DNA from: Ridgeia piscesae
Taxonomy: Eukaryota; Annelida; Polychaeta; Sabellida; Siboglinidae
Length of the DNA stretch: 64,000 bases
Reading direction: 5' to 3'
Assembly: GCA_025642075.2 (NCBI GenBank)
Contig: JAODUO010000429.1
Location: 1-64,000 of the forward strand
The notes under the pieces were generated by a model. It saw only the letters and a list, made by a program, of their open reading frames with translations, had not been told where the DNA came from and did not search any database. Positions 38,401-53,400 of this stretch are shown piece after piece. Every line of letters begins with the position of its first letter. Position 1 is the stretch's first letter. The translations under genes and the position numbers were made by a program.

Positions 38401-41400
38401 GTTTGCGGATGAAATCCTTCGCCTGCTCAGAGATGCCCTTGAAGCTCTCCGAATCAAAGTCCCAGTCGCACTTGCTCACGTTCTGCATCGTCTCCACGCT
38501 GTCTTCACCCGCGAACGGCGATAGACCACTCAGGCTGAAACATGACGGACATGGTCACAACACAGGGACTTGTGTGAAACTAATCACACAGACGGACGGA
38601 CGGACGGACGGACGCATACTACCAAGATGCTTTTTCAATCAATCATACTGTTTAACAATATCTACAAATACCACATAGAAACCACTGAGACATCACTTCC
38701 CATACAGCACATTAGGCAACCCTTAACAACCCATATAGTATCTATTTCAAATCACAACATTTCGGCATGGGAAGAAACTTCAGCAAACTTTTTCCCTAAA
38801 GTTCACATTACTGAACAAGACTGATCCGAAACAGAAGTTCCAGCTAGCAAGTAGACAAAGAAACATTTGACTTAATCAAACCCTTAACACATGCTACATA
38901 GAAAGCTGGATGGTCACTCACAGTATATAGGCGAGGACCCCGACTGCCCACATGTCCGTGTAGAAGCCAACTGCATCATGGTCCACGACCTCTGGAGCCG
39001 CGAACTCCGCCGTTGCCGTGGTAATCTTGACGACCTGCTCTGGGTCAAGCTTCGCAGCGAGGCCAAAATCGATCATCTTCACATTCGTGCTCTTCTTTGT
39101 CTCGCACAGGATGTTCTCAGGCTGCAGGGAAACAGGTTATGTAACGGGCTCAGTTGAATAAACTCAAAGATTGTAATTGTAATTGTGGGAGAGGAATTGT
39201 GGGAGCAAGTAGCATTTAAAAGGGGACAGGCAGATATCAGAGTTTCAGGAAGAAGGTGGTGAGGAGTGGGATTGTGGGGTTGAAGATCTGGGATGAATGG
39301 GAGGGAGCGGCTACAATGGGAACAGATGACCTCCTCCATGTGGAAGACACATGATGAGGACGCGTGTGGAGATAACAGTTTAGGCTGGATCAGTATAGAT
39401 ATAAAATTAATGTTTTATGTACAGCTCTAGGAGAGACAACGCTATCACAAGGAATCTCTACATTCAACCAACATCTTTTGAAATTGAGAATAAAATATAG
39501 AACATTGTAAACATACCTTGATATCGAGATGAACAATGTTGTGCTCGTGCATGTAACACAGTCCCTCACACACTTGGCGCACATAGTCAACCACTTCACC
39601 CTCGTTCATCTTGTAGTCCTCCGCTGCGATGCGGTCAAAGAGTTCCCCACCCGACAAGCTGGAAGACAGGCACATTCACGATTATGTTAAATAAAAATGT
39701 ACAATATTGCTAAGTTAGTTTATACTTGCCCACATTTTCTGATTTTTTATTTCAAAGTATGCCAAAATTTACAATATGAACTTATTGTTTTTTTCTTTAA
39801 TATTGTAGTACTTTGCTCTCAGAAATTGTATAATATAGGAATTTAACAAATAAATTAAGTAGGTAATTGCAAAATGCAAACATTGTTGTCACAACAAATA
39901 ACAGTTTCTTAAGTAAAGACCTCATCAGACTGTAAGAGTACTCACTACTCAAGTACAATCTCAGATACTCTACAGATTGTAATAGTACTCATTACTCAAG
40001 TTCAAGTACTATCTCAGATACTCTACAGATGGTAATATTAGTCACTACTCAAGTACAAGTACTATCTCAGATACTCAACAGATGGTAAGAGTACTCACTA
40101 CTCAAGTACAAGTACTATCTCAGATACTCAACAGATGTTAAGAGTACTCACTACTCAAGTACAAGTACTATCTCAGATACTCAACAGATGGTAAGAGTAC
40201 TCACTACTCAAGTACAAGTACTATCTCAGATACTCAACAGATGATAAGAGTACTCACTACTCAAGTACAAGTACTATCTCAGATACTCAACAGATGGTAA
40301 GAGTACTCACTACTCAAGTACAAGTACTATCTCAGATACTCAACAGATGGTAAGAGTACTCACTACTCAAGTACAAGTACTATCTCATGCTTGTCCTCAA
40401 ATGCGTCGTGCAGGTTGAGAAGTTTCTGGTGGTGGAGACTGTTCATGATGTTGATCTCTCCCTTCACAATCGCCTTATCGGCAGGGTACGGGGTGTTGAT
40501 GAACTTAGCCACAAACGTTCTTCCTGTCGACTTCTCAGTTGCCCTGTGCACTACGCCAAAGGCACCACTGAAACACAATGATGTTTACCATCTGTTAAAA
40601 CGGAGTTTGTTGATGTATTAAAATATGTTAATTGAACGTAAACGTGAAAATCAATAAATATGTATGGATAAAGATGATATTGCATATGTAAAAAAGCAAT
40701 TACGGGACAGAAAATGTTGACAGTGGGAAATATGCAATATGAATTAATATTGTGAACAGTATATCATATCAGAAGATTTCTAAACCTTGTCCTCTAGCTG
40801 TTTTTTCTTCCGTTCAATACATTTTGAACTGAAACATAAACATTATTTCTACGAAACGAACCTGCCAAGTTCTTCATGTATCTCGTAGTAGTCGTTGATG
40901 TCTCCTGGTCTAATCTCGACTGGCTGAGGCTTGATCTTAGACCACAGATCATAGTCTGAAAGTGAACACACAGTCAGTGACAGCCACCGTTCACATTCAA
41001 CAAGCAAACACAATACTCCAAGACTGCTACACGCAAACATGTGTACATCTACATTAACCCCACATTAAATAGATACCATATTGCAGAGAATGATTTACAT
41101 ATAATGGTTATATATAATTTGTATGCACTATGTGAATTTATTTTATATGGTTTGAATGAAATACTGAAGTGGAGATTTTTGAAAGACAGAAGGGGTAAAG
41201 TCTGGGTAGGTCAGTCACACCCTTACTGCCGCTGATACTTACAGAATCTGTCGTAGTCGAGGATCTTAGGGCCAGTGTATTTCCCTCTCACTCTCTTGCC
41301 AGTGTCGTCTGAAACCACATCAACATTACCTCATTAGACTCTCACCTTTTTACTGATATACAACATCTTATGACTGAATCATTACGATAGACTATTACCA

Positions 41401-44400
41401 TCATCCATGCATTGCTAAATAATATTTATTTTATTAACTTTCATTGTACTTTACAAGTATCAATAAAACTAATGGACAATTAACTAACCATCACTTGCCT
41501 GTATCCTAGTAAAAGGTTTGTCAAACCACAAAAATGTTTCGCTGAAGACACAGAATGCTTGGACATTCTGTTGTATGTTTTATTGAAATACTTTACCAAA
41601 ATGTCTGTTCATGTGAGAGCTGCTTACACGAAAGGTCAATTTATCAGATGCTACACTAGTAAGACAATGCACATATTACTTAGTTATATTAATATTATTG
41701 CTGAGGCAATATGTCAGAGAGTTGTTGAATTATTTTGGTTGTGACCTGAGCAAACAATGACACACTGAACACATCAAATGTTTGTGTGAAGCACCCTTGA
41801 TGAGGCCAATGTGCTGGCAATGTGCCACGAAACATGGCAAAAGCCTTCTGTATGTATAACGTTTGTTTGTTTGCGGTGTGCTACCTTCGACCGGCAGTCC
41901 CTTCCTCTTGCGGCCCTCCTCCACTGTCTCTGTCTTGAAGACATTTGTCGGTTCACATGGCTCACTGCGGCCGTAGAAGTTCTCCGCTGTCACACGGAAC
42001 TGGTAGTCCTTGCACGGAGACAGACCCTCAATCGTCGCAAACGTGAACCTAGTAATACAAATATAACGTATCTGTCAGCACAAAATTATCTAAGTACTTT
42101 ATACATGAGTTAAATTGCATTTGTGTTAGTCTCACTGTGGGAAAACTGAACCAAGAAAGAGGAAGAATTCTTGTTGTCCTCCTGTCTGTCTCTGAAGACT
42201 GGCAGTGATATTCAAATTTAGTTTCCTTCATCCTTCACTGATCCCGTTCCGTTTCAAGCCATTATCACCATCTAGACTGGTGGACTGGTGGGGGGAGGGT
42301 GATAGAACCAATGCCAAATGTGTAACTTTTTTAACTTTGCAAATCTATGAGACCATTGTCCTCGTTTATACAAACAAACACACATTTTGATAAACATCTG
42401 GTTCTGCTTCACTTCAAACAAAACAAAAGGTACCACTCAAATAAAACTAGTTTCCAGACTGATTCAGACGATGACATAATGCTGACTACATGACCCATGT
42501 TTTTATCCACCAGGTGGCGTTCTATGTTATCCGCGTAGCAACGCCACTGTATAATTGTGTCATGTGGCTGGTTTTGCAAAGTGATTTTTTAATTATGCAG
42601 TCATTTGCTTAGCGTCTTGTGTTTGCGTAAACATTATGGTCGTGTATGTACATAGAAACACATCATATACGTCAGTCACCTTATTAGCGTCAAGAACGTT
42701 CTTAAATGCTTCATGCGTTAAGCCACTGGCATGTTGTAGACTAGGCACGGGAGCCATTTATCATAATCAGTGCAAGCGATAAATCGCTCCCTAGATTGGT
42801 GATTTGCGCGAGCGACAGGGAGTGAGACCGATATTTAAAAATGATGACGCCATTTCTGACCTGTTGACACAGCTGCGGATCCAGTTGTTCATGGGAGGCT
42901 CCAACTTCTCCACGATGTACTGGGTGATGAAGCTGCCTCCGTCGTTGAGGGGTGGCTTCCACGACAGCATCACTGAGTCGTGGTAGATGTTCTCTGTCTG
43001 CAGGAAGCGCGGGGGGTCGGGGCAGTCTGAAACATGCACAGTACAGTGATAAGTCGGTTGGTAAAGTTACAAAAGAAAGTGCTGCGCTTAATTTGTAGAG
43101 CTAAGAGGTATGATCATTTTTCTTCTCTATTCTCTGAAATACTTGTCTTGAAAGTAACACATACTGTTGACTTATGGACTGCTCTTACAAGGTAAATAAC
43201 AGTTTGTTACAAGTGAATATACAAACGTTGTTTATTCTGTATAATCCTACCTATGCCACTAGACAAAGCCCAACTTATAAACAACGTTTTGCTCACACCA
43301 ATTTAAAGTTAATGTGTCTCTCCCATAAAGGTGTAACTCCATGGAATTCTCCAGTCAGTTCTTTGAAATGTTATAGAAATAGACATTCCTTAAAAAAGTT
43401 ATTTTGTTAAGTTACTGAGACACATCTCTTCTCAACGCGTTATTACTTGTTTTGGCGATATAATGATATTCAACTCTGTTAAAAATAGAAAGAGTATGCT
43501 GTAATCATGCCTGCTGCAAATTGTATTTATTTCTGGTTATATACTGAATTTAATCATTTGTGTAATCATAGATGGGGCAACAGGCAAAAGTCGTCACTGA
43601 AGCATGGAACTGCCGAAAAGTAATGGTGGGAAAGCTATTTCAAATGAATATGTTTTGAAGTTTTTTTTGGAGAATATTAAATTTAATAGGGAGTTGATTC
43701 CAGATTTTTGATAATACGTTACAGATACGCACCATTGATGGCAATCTTGATGACTGCGGAGTCCATGCCAAGGTCGTTCTCCAGCTGCAGGTGATAGGGA
43801 CCATCGTCTGACTTCTCCGCAGCCTTGATGGTGAGAATGGCATGTCTCTCCCCTGTCTCCACACGGTAATGACCGCTCCCTTCTAGCTCCTCTCCATCCC
43901 GTGTCCAGCGAACCTTCGGCTTCGGGTAGCCCGTGAACGGGATCTTGAAGATGACTTCCTCCCCCTTTTCGAAGGACGACAGATCTTGGAAGCGAGGAGG
44001 AACCTTGATCTTGGGCGGGGCTGAAAGAGGACAGCGGCAGATGAAATGACTGATTGTATACACTGAAACACCATCTGTTGTACTTTAGAAAATGATAATT
44101 TTTCACTGGTAGGGCGCAGTCAGCAGGCTCACGGGTAGAGCTCTCGACTAAGAGAACCCGTGTTCGAATACTGTGTTGCCGTGTTAAACCATGGGCAAGC
44201 TTTTTCACTCTTTATTGCTCCAGTTCACTCAGCTGTATGAATAAGTACATGGCTGTAGACAGTGGTGGATATTTGTACAAGCAGCTTTTGCGCATTTATT
44301 GCAGCATGGCTGGATGCTCCCAGAGAATTTGAGATGGTTTTTGATTGAAAATAGGTCTGCCAGGGAAATACAATGTAAACCTGAGGACTGGATACTGTGC

Positions 44401-47400
44401 TATATAAGAACTTACCTTTTTTAAGTTACAGTAAGTCAAAATGCTTCATTTTGTTACTTTCATAGGCATATGCATGGTGTAACATCATCTCCAAACAAGG
44501 CAACATGTAAATTAAATATATTACGATTATGTTAACATGTTGTAGCTATTCAAATACTGTTTACCTTTTGTGTGTAATTTTCCTATTTCTTGCAGAAGGA
44601 AGATTTAAGTTCTTCCTAACCAGTGCTGGAGCACACATTTGACTGTGTTAGAGATTTAGTACACAGGTATCTCACGTATTTTTTTCTTCAAGTTTTTGTC
44701 AAAAACAGCATTAGACATCAGGAACACAAGACTAGTGCCCCACCAGTACACCAGGACACAAGTCTAGTGCCCCCACCAGTACATCAGAACACAAGACTAG
44801 TGCCCCACCAGTACATCAGGACACAAGACTAGTGCCCCCACCAGTACATCAGGACACAAGACTAGTGCCCCCACCAGTACATCAGGACACAAGCTAGTGC
44901 CCCCACCAGTACATCAGAACACAAGTCTAGTGCCCCACCAGTACATCAGGACACAAGTCTAGTGCCCCACCAGTACATCAGGACACAAGTCTAGTGCCCC
45001 CACCAGTACATCAGGACACAAGTCTAGTGCCCCCACCAGTACATCAGGACACAAGACTAGTGCCCCACCAGTACATCAGGACACAAGACTAGTGCCCCAC
45101 CAGTACATCAGGACACAAGTCTAGTGCCCCACCAGTACACCAGGACACAAGACTAGTGCCCCCACCAGTACATCAGGACACAAGTCTAGTGCCCCACCAG
45201 TACATCAGGACACAAGTCTAGTGCCCCCACCAGTACACCAGGACACAAGACTAGTGCCCCCACCAGTACATCAGAACACAAGACTAGTGCCCCACCAGTA
45301 CATCAGGACACAAGTCTAGTGCCCCACCAGTACATCAGGACACAAGACTAGTGCCCCCACCAGTACATCAGGACACAAGTCTAGTGCCCCACCAGTACAT
45401 CAGGATACAAGTCTAGTGCCCCACCAGTACACCAGGACACAAGTCTAGTGCCCCACCAGTACATCAGGACACAAGTCTAGTGCCCCACCAGTACATCAGG
45501 ACACAAGTCTAGTGCCCCCACCAGTACATCAGGACACAAGTCTAGTGCCCCACCAGTACATCAGGACACAAGTCTAGTGCCCCACCAGTACATCAGGACA
45601 CAAGTCTAGTGCCCCACCAGTACATCAGGACACAAGTCTAGTGCCCCACCAGTACACCAGGACACAAGACTAGTGCCCCACCAGTACATCAGGACACAAG
45701 TCTAGTGCCCCCACCAGTACACCAGGACACAAGTCTAGTGCCCCACCAGTATATCAGGACACAAGTCTAGTGCCCCACCAGTACACCAGGACACAAGTCT
45801 AGTGCCCCACCAGTACATCAGGATACAAGTCTAGTGCCCCACCAGTACACCAGGACACAAGTCTAGTGCCCCACCAGTACATCAGGACACAAGTACTAGT
45901 GCCCCACCAGTACATCAGGACACAAGTCTAGTGCCCCCACCAGTACACCAGGACACAAGTCTAGTGCCCCACCAGTACACCAGGACAAGACTAGTGCCCC
46001 ACCAGTACATCAGGACACAAGTCTAGTGCCCCACCAGTACATCAGGACACAAGTCTAGTGCCCCACCAGTACACCAGGACACAAGTCTAGTGCCCCACCA
46101 GTACATCAGGACACAAGTCTAGTGCCCCACCAGTACATCAGGACACAAGTCTAGTGCCCCACCAGTACATCAGGACACAAGTCTAGTGCCCCACCAGTAC
46201 ATCAGGACACAAGTCTAGTGCCCCACCAGTACATCAGGACACAAGTCTAGTGCCCCACCAGTACACCAGGACACAAGTCTAGTGCCCCACCAGTACATCA
46301 GGACACAAGACTAGTGCCCCACCAGTACATCAGGACACAAGTCTAGTGCCCCACCAGTACATCAGGACACAAGTCTAGTGCCCCACCAGTACATCAGGAC
46401 ACAAGACTAGTGCCCCACCAGTACATCAGGACACAAGTCTAGTGCCCCACCAGTACATCAGGACACAAGTCTAGTGCCCCACCAGTACATCAGGACACAA
46501 GACTAGTGCCCCACCAGTACATCAGGACACAAGTCTAGTGCCCCACCAGTACATCAGGACACAAGTCTAGTGCCCCACCAGTACATCAGGACACAAGTCT
46601 AGTGCCCCACCAGTACATCAGGACACAAGACTAGTGCCCCACCAGTACATCAGGACACAAGTCTAGTGCCCCACCAGTACATCAGGACACAAGTCTAGTG
46701 CCCCACCAGTACATCAGGACACAAGTCTAGTGCCCCACCAGTACATCAGGACACAAGTCTAGTGCCCCACCAGTACATCAGGACACAAGTCTAGTGCCCC
46801 ACCAGTACATCAGGACACAAGTCTAGTGCCCCACCAGTACATCAGGACACAAGTCTAGTGCCCCACCAGTACATCAGGACACAAGTCTAGTGCCCCACCA
46901 GTACATCAGGACACAAGTCTAGTGCCCCACCAGTACATCAGGACACAAGTCTAGTGCCCCACCAGTACATCAGGACACAAGTCTAGTGCCCCACCAGTAC
47001 ATCAGGACACAAGTCTAGTGCCCCACCAGTACATCAGGACACAAGTCTAGTGCCCCACCAGTACATCAGGACACAAGACTAGTGCCCCACCAGTACATCA
47101 GGACACAAGTCTAGTGCCCCACCAGTACATCAGGACACAAGTCTAGTGCCCCACCAGTACATCAGGACACAAGTCTAGTGCCCCACCAGTACACCAGGAC
47201 ACAAGACTAGTGCCCCCACCAGTACATCAGGACACAAGTCTAGTGCCCCACCAGTACATCAGGACACAAGTCTAGTGCCCCACCAGTACATCAGGACACA
47301 AGTCTAGTGCCCCACCAGTACATCAGGACACAAGTCTAGTGCCCCACCAGTACATCAGGACACAAGTCTAGTGCCCACCAGTACATCAGGACACAAGACT

Positions 47401-50400
47401 AGTGCCCCACCAGTACATCAGGACACAAGTCTAGTGCCCCACCAGTACATCAGGACACAAGTCTAGTGCCCCACCAGTACATCAGGACACAAGTCTAGTG
47501 CCCCACCAGTACATCAGGACACAAGACTAGTGCCCCACCAGTACATCAGGACACAAGTCTAGTGCCCCACCAGTACATCAGGACACAAGTCTAGTGCCCC
47601 ACCAGTACATCAGGACACAAGTCTAGTGCCCCACCAGTACATCAGGACACAAGTCTAGTGCCCCACCAGTACATCAGGACACAAGTCTAGTGCCCCACCA
47701 GTACACCAGGACACAAGTCTAGTGCCCCACCAGTACATCAGGACACAAGTCTAGTGCCCCACCAGTACATCAGGACACAAGTCTAGTGCCCCACCAGTAC
47801 ATCAGGACACAAGTCTAGTGCCCCACCAGTACATCAGGACACAAGTCTAATGCCCCACCAGTACACCAGGACACAAGACTAGTGCCCCACCAGTACACCA
47901 GGACACAAGTCTAGTGCCCCACCAGTACATCAGGACACAAGTCTAGTGCCCCACCAGTACACCAGGACACAAGTCTAATGCCCCACCAGTACATCAGGAC
48001 ACAAGTCTAGTGCCCCACCAGTACATCAGGACACAAGACTAGTGCCCCACCAGTACATCAGGACACAAGTCTAGTGCCCCCCCCAGTACATCAGGACACA
48101 AGTAGTGCCCCACCAGTACATCAGGACACAAGTCTAGTGCCCCACCAGTACACCAGGACACAAGTCTAGTGCCCCACCAGTACACCAGGACACAAGACTA
48201 GTGCCCCACCAGTACATCAGGATACAAGTCTAGTGCCCCACCAGTACACCAGGACACAAGTCTAGTGCCCCACCAGTACACCAGGACACAAGACTAGTGC
48301 CCCACCAGTACATCAGGATACAAGTCTAGTGCCCCACCAGTACACCAGGACACAAGTCTAGTGCCCCACCAGTACATCAGGACACAAGACTAGTGCCCCA
48401 CCAGTACATCAGGACACAAGTCTAGTGCCCCACCAGTACATCAGGACACAAGTCTAGTGCCCCACCAGTACATCAGGACACAAGTCTAGTGCCCCACCAG
48501 TACATCAGGACACAAGTCTAGTGCCCCACCAGTACATCAGGACACAAGTCTAGTGCCCCACCAGTACACCAGGACACAAGTCTAGTGCCCCACCAGTACA
48601 CCAGGACACAAGACTAGTGCCCCACCAGTACATCAGGACACAAGTCTAGTGCCCCACCAGTACATCAGGACACAAGTCTAGTGCCCCACCAGTACATCAG
48701 GACACAAGACTAGTGCCCCACCAGTACATCAGGACACAAGTCTAGTGCCCCACCAGTACATCAGGAGACAAGTCTAGTGCCCCACCAGTACATCAGGACA
48801 CAAGACTAGTGCCCCACCAGTACATCAGGACACAAGTCTAGTGCCCCACCAGTACACAAGACTAGTGCCCCACCAGTACATCAGGACACAAGTATAGTGC
48901 CCCACCAGTACATCAGGAACAAGTCTAGTGCCCCACCAGTACACCAGGACACAAGACTAGTGCCCCACCAGTACATCAGGACACAAGTCTAGTGCCCCAC
49001 CAGTACATCAGGACACAAGTCTAGTGCCCCCACCAGTACATCAGGACACAAGTCTAGTGCCCCACCAGTACATCAGGACACAAGTCTAGTGCCCCCACCA
49101 GTACATCAGGACACAAGTCTAGTGCCCCCACCAGTACATCAGGACACAAGTCTAGTGCCCCCACCAGTACATCAGAACACAAGACTAGTGCCCCACCAGT
49201 ACATCAGGACACAAGACTAGTGCCCCACCAGTACATCAGGACACAAGTCTAGTGCCCCCACCAGTACACCAGGACACAAGTATAGTGCCCCACCAGTACA
49301 TCAGGATACAAGTCTAATGCCCCACCAGTACACCAGGACACAAGTCTAGTGCCCCACCAGTACATCAGGATACAAGTCTAGTGCCCCACCAGTACATCAG
49401 GACACAAGTCTAGTGCCCCCACCAGTACATCAGGACACAAGTCTAGTGCCCCACCAGTACATCAGGATACAAGACTAGTGCCCCACCAGTACATCAGGAC
49501 ACAAGACTAGTGCCCCACCAGTACATCAGGACACAAGTCTAGTGCCCCACCAGTACATCAGGACACAAGTCTAGTGCCCCACCAGTACATCAGGATACAA
49601 GTCTAATGCCCCACCAGTACATCAGGACACAAGTCTAGTGCCCCCACCAGTACATCAGGATACAAGTCTAATGCCCCACCAGTACACCAGGACACAAGTC
49701 TAGTGCCCCACCAGTACATCAGGACACAAGTCTAGTGCCCCACCAGTACATCAGGACACAAGACTAGTGCCCCACCAGTACATCAGGACACAAGACTAGT
49801 GCCCCACCAGTACATCAGGACACAAGTCTAGTGCCCCACCAGTACATCAGGATACAAGTCTAGTGCCCCACCAGTACATCAGAACACAAGACCAGTGCCC
49901 CCACCAGTACATCAGGACACAAGTCTAGTGCCCCACCAGTACATCAGGATACAAGTCTAGTGCCCCACCAGTACATCAGGACACAAGTCTAGTGCCCCAC
50001 CAGTACATCAGGACACAAGTATAGTGCCCCACCAGTACATCAGGACACAAGAGTAGTGCCCCACCAGTACATCAGGACACAAGTCTAGTGCCCCACCAGT
50101 ACATCAGGACACAAGAGTAGTGCCCCACCAGTACATCAGGACACAAGTCTAGTGCCCCACCAGTACATCAGGATACAAGTCTAGTGCCCCACCAGTACAT
50201 CAGGATACAAGTCTAGTGCCCCACCAGTACATCAGGACACAAGAGTAGTGCCCCACCAGTACATCAGGACACAAGTCTAGTGCCCCACCAGTACATCAGG
50301 ACACAAGTCTAGTGCCCTACCAGTACATCAGGATACAAGTCTAGTGCCCCACCAGTACATCAGAACACAAGACTAGTGCCCCACCAGTACATCAGGACAC

Positions 50401-53400
50401 AAGTCTAGTGCCCCACCAGTACACCAGGACACAAGTCTAGTGCCCCACCAGTACATCAGGACACAAGACTAGTGCCCCACCAGTACACCAGGATATAAGT
50501 CTAGTGCCCCACCAGTACATCAGGATATAAGTCTAGTGCCCCACCAGTACACATCCAGTGTCCACTCACATCTAATGAGGAGGTCACCACGGCTGGTTCT
50601 TGACCCGGCCCTGTTGACCACCTTGGCACTGTATTCGTCCGCGTCCTCGCCATAGACGTCATGCACAATGAGGATGTGAGTGTTTCCCTCGTGGATGATC
50701 TCATACTTGCCCCCATCGACCAGTTCTCTCGTTCCCTTGAACCTGAACACATATGATAACGCAAGCGTTGAGCATGGATCATGACAGCAAGAGAACACAG
50801 ATAACACACACGTAGGTGATTCATGCTGCACTTATTCGTGGACTCAACTAGATGGACTGGTCATATGGATCAAAAATTAATTGAGATTTTAAAATAATTC
50901 AGATTTGAGGTAAACCATAACTAGTAATTAACTACTGACAGCCTGTTGGAGAGAATTTGAAAGTGGTCTAGTTTCCAAGAGGAATATGGAGGGCACAATC
51001 AGCACCGCCACTTCACAGCACCGAGATAACTCAGGCTATATTCTGGCCTACATATTGTATAAACATATTCTATCAATAGAATGCCAATATGTAAACACAA
51101 GAAGAAGAAGAAGAAGAAGAAGATAACAATATCATGTTGTACTTATACTCACTGAAGACAGGCCAATGTTTCAGGAATTATGTTTTGTATACGGTGTACA
51201 TGAGTATTCTAGCAACATGAATCATTCAGAGGAAATATTCAGGGACAGTGGGGGCAGACGAAGAAGGTGGATATCATGACTGAGTTGGGATCGAGAATGG
51301 ATGTGAGAGAGATGGGGATGGAGTGGAGACGTGAGAGAGATGGGGATGGAGTGGAGACGTGAGAGAGATGGGGATGGAGTGGAGACGTGAGAGAGATGGG
51401 GATGGAGTGGAGACGTGAGAGAGATGGGGTGGAGTGGAGACGTGAGAGAGATGGGGATGGATTGGAGACGTGAGAGAGATGGGGATGGAGTGGAGATGGA
51501 CAGCAGAGATACCAGCGAAACAAGATGGGTAACAAAAGAAGAAATAAAACAAAATCGATAACCTACATTGTGACCAAAGAAGAAAGAAACTGACACGATG
51601 CTGCTCAGAAGCATCCTGAAGCCTACCGATGAGTACAGAACATCTACACTGACTCACCAAATGACGGAGGGCGCAGGCTTCCCGCCCACTTCCACCTCGA
51701 ACTTGGCCGCCTTGCCCTGCACGGCCTGGCAGTTCCTGAGACCACTCACAATCTCAGGCATTGTCGCAGCTGAACAACAGAAAACAGCATCACTACTGCA
51801 GCCGTGTCACTTCCTCTGTGTGCTCTTTAGCATTACAAGGCATAACTATAATATCTGAAGACGTCAGAACCCATGTCTGACCAGGGATAACGCTGGAATA
51901 CACCACTCAAATTTATAAGAGAAGAATTTTATTTCAACATATGAAACTGATTCAAATAAAATACAGTAACTTAAAACAAACAGTAATAGACTCGTTCAGT
52001 GGTAACTGTGTTGAAATTGGCTTAGTACATTTTGTATGGTAGAATTGGCACTATTGATACAAATAGGTGGCAGAAATTGACTTTCAGGTCTTGACCTTAA
52101 CCTTCATATAAAATACAGTAACTTCAAACAAACAGTAATAAACAAAATCAATGGTAACCGTGTTAAAATTAACATATAGCATTTTGCATGGTGGTGACAG
52201 TGCTCACCTTTCGGGTCCTTGACCTTGACCTTCCTGATGGTGCTTGCCGCCTGACTTTCGCCAGCCTCGTTGACGGCAATCACCCGAAACTCGTATTCGC
52301 GGTCCTCGATGAGGTTTGCCACGTTGAAGATGGTGGCTGGGGAAGGCACCTGGTTAACCCGGCTCCAACTGTCATAGTTCGCGTCCTTCTTCTCGATGAT
52401 GTAGCCCATAATACGGCCGCCACCGTCGCTCGAAGGCTTCTCCCAAGTGAGGCTGACAAAGTCCCCTCCCACCTCCTGGATGTCGGGAATGCCGGGCATC
52501 CCAGGGCGGTCTAGGTGGGGAAAAGGTCAAGGTTATTTCAAAAGTAAAACATTTATTTATTATTTTACTCATTTTGGATATGTTAAAAGTTTGTAGATTT
52601 TGTTTTAGGAAAATAGCAGATACATTCATCGTAGTGGGTGGCATAGCATTAAACAGGATGTACAGCTGGGATTTACATAGCAGATTGATATATTAGTAAC
52701 TGCAGCATCAACATAAAATAAGTTCACCAGGGAACCCATTTGAAAGTGTTCATTTATCTCTGCAATAAGTATAAACAGCAGTGTTAGTCAAATATTCCAT
52801 TTTACTTTACATTTTTACTAATATTTACTCGAGATATGCAATGTATTATTCTGATGTACGATCTTACCGAAAGACAACTTGGCAACGATAGGGCTCTCTG
52901 CTTCAAGCCACTCGCCACAGCCGTTCTCATTGACTGCGGCCACACGGAACATGTACTCATTGTTCTCATATAGACCCTGCACGTCAAACTCTGTCTCCTG
53001 CAAGGACACAAGCACACCATTAACAAGTGGAAATACACTGCTTGATAAATGTCGGCTGAATACAGAGGTAATATTGACTGCAGTTAGTCGGAACATTTTG
53101 TACTGGAATCGAACACTAACATTTCATCCAATGAATGACAGAGAGCAAAAATCACGGACAACTGTAGCCAGCTTCACTGTGGACCTCAGAAACAAAAAAG
53201 GAGATTAACAACCCATCATCACAGTCGTCATCACTACGCTCTGTGAACATCGTAATTATTGGAGACTTAGGCTCACGAAACACCTCCAACTACACCACTT
53301 TCAAAAATATTTGGAGCTAAGCCTACTCCAGCCCCCAAATACGTGCAGCTCAGCCCTCAAGGGTCCAGGTCCAATGCCTCTAATCACTGACATACATAAG

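Noticed and set aside
44104..44422. Possible tRNA gene with B-box-like sequence
   Set aside because: The same tRNA-like head plus a non-tRNA body and tail occurs at 55893-56220, so it is a SINE; no full cloverleaf was found.
44715..50547. Resemblance to a CRISPR array
   Set aside because: The 32-bp units are directly adjacent with no unique spacers, and the locus is an intron of an animal gene.
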